Below, piece by piece: positions 6,346 through 6,738 of a DNA stretch of 6,738 bases. The notes beneath the pieces were generated by a model. The model did not search any database and was not told where the DNA came from. It saw only the letters and a program-made list of their open reading frames with translations. How positions within the stretch are numbered: position 1 is the stretch's first letter; each line of letters opens with the position of its first letter. The translations under genes were made by a program, and so were the position numbers. This DNA is from JAGOEF01 sp029564465 (GTDB taxonomy: Bacteria; Bacteroidota; Bacteroidia; Bacteroidales; ML635J-15): assembly GCA_029564465.1 (NCBI GenBank), contig JAKQPY010000100.1, positions 1 to 6,738 of the forward strand, given 5' to 3'.

Positions 6346-6738
6346 ATGAATAACCGCATTGTTATTATCGGAGCTGGAAACGTAGCACACAACCTGTCCT
6401 CGCTGTTACGGGGCAGCCATTACACCATAGTGCAGGTGTTCAGCCGCAGCAACAATTCGGCCGCAGCACTTGCTCAGCAATGTACATGCAGCCACACTTG
6501 TAATTTCGGTGAGATTACCAATGCTGCCGACATCTACATTTTTTGCCTCAGCGACGATGCCAATCTTCAATACATTCCCCGGTTCCAACACGCCGAAAAA
6601 CTGTTGATTCACACTTCGGGCAGCATGAACCCTGCTGTTTTTGCGGGGCTTACAGCGGACTATGGTGTTCTCTACCCTTTGCAATCGCTAAAAAAAGAAA
6701 TACATATTGCGGCCGCTCAAATTCCATTTTTAATTGAA
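6346..6738 (+). CDS. Rossmann-like / DUF2520 domain protein, N-terminal part (runs off the right edge)
   Basis: The open frame of 131 residues continues past the window end. It begins with a dinucleotide-binding strand-turn-helix, IVIIGAGNVAHNLSSLL (5-21; GxGNVA), then VFSRSNNSAAAL (31-42), ADIYIFCLSDDAN (61-73), LIHTSGSM and VLYPLQSLKKE, ending near IPFLIE. This is the pattern of the Rossmann-like plus DUF2520 proteins, relatives of F420/NADP oxidoreductases and of ProC-like reductases; the DUF2520 part lies beyond the window. NAD(P) binding is likely; the substrate is not known. In other Bacteroidota I recall this gene standing before a KdsC-like HAD phosphatase and a Maf-like gene, but that cannot be seen here. 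An earlier ATG at 6332 is out of frame and ends at once. An unusual Cys/His cluster (C46, C48, H50, C52) follows the second strand. Confidence 0.87.
   Translation, partial: MNNRIVIIGAGNVAHNLSSLLRGSHYTIVQVFSRSNNSAAALAQQCTCSHTCNFGEITNAADIYIFCLSDDANLQYIPRFQHAEKLLIHTSGSMNPAVFAGLTADYGVLYPLQSLKKEIHIAAAQIPFLIE

Noticed and set aside
6332..6349. A five-codon mini-ORF (MKKRA) just before the DUF2520 gene, its TGA overlapping the ATG at 6346 as ATGA.
   Set aside because: It is too short to judge, has no ribosome binding site, and lies at or next to the predicted transcription start. Coincidence is the simplest reading.

Overview
The window reads as chromosomal DNA of a member of the Bacteroidota. The evidence is a PorP/SprF-family outer-membrane protein next to a protein with a type B (gliding-motility-associated, CHU_C-like) C-terminal sorting domain, promoters of the Bacteroidota TTTG / TAnnTTTG type, and the near absence of Shine-Dalgarno sequences before the starts. 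Genes are tightly packed, no intergenic stretch exceeds about 200 bases, and I saw no RNA genes, insertion sequences, CRISPR arrays or prophage genes.

Left part (1-1651): the 5' end of folE (GTP cyclohydrolase I) leaves the window on the minus strand. Divergently, 49 bases away, two overlapping genes of the futalosine menaquinone route are read on the plus strand: mqnB (futalosine hydrolase) and mqnD (1,4-dihydroxy-6-naphthoate synthase). Their overlap suggests co-translation. The other pathway genes (mqnA, mqnC, mqnE) are not here.

Middle part (1748-5352): three exported proteins are packed with gaps of only 3 and 2 bases. They are a fibre-like surface protein with a Bacteroidota-type head, glycine-rich GxGVxG repeats and a conserved C-terminal beta-rich module; a beta-repeat protein ending in a type B type IX secretion (T9SS) sorting domain; and its probable PorP/SprF partner in the outer membrane. 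Together they look like a surface-display cassette: a cargo, its dedicated outer-membrane partner, and an additional filamentous protein. This is the most interesting part of the window, although the cargo/PorP pairing itself is well known.

Right part (5353-6738): a strong bidirectional hairpin terminator separates the cassette from a convergent minus-strand gene for an exported DUF3108/TapB-like protein. That gene has a textbook Bacteroidota promoter. Divergent from it, with its own TAnnTTTG promoter, starts a Rossmann-fold DUF2520 oxidoreductase-like gene that runs off the right edge. I did not find a clearly new system; the best leads are the three-gene surface cassette and the interlocked folE/mqnB promoter region.
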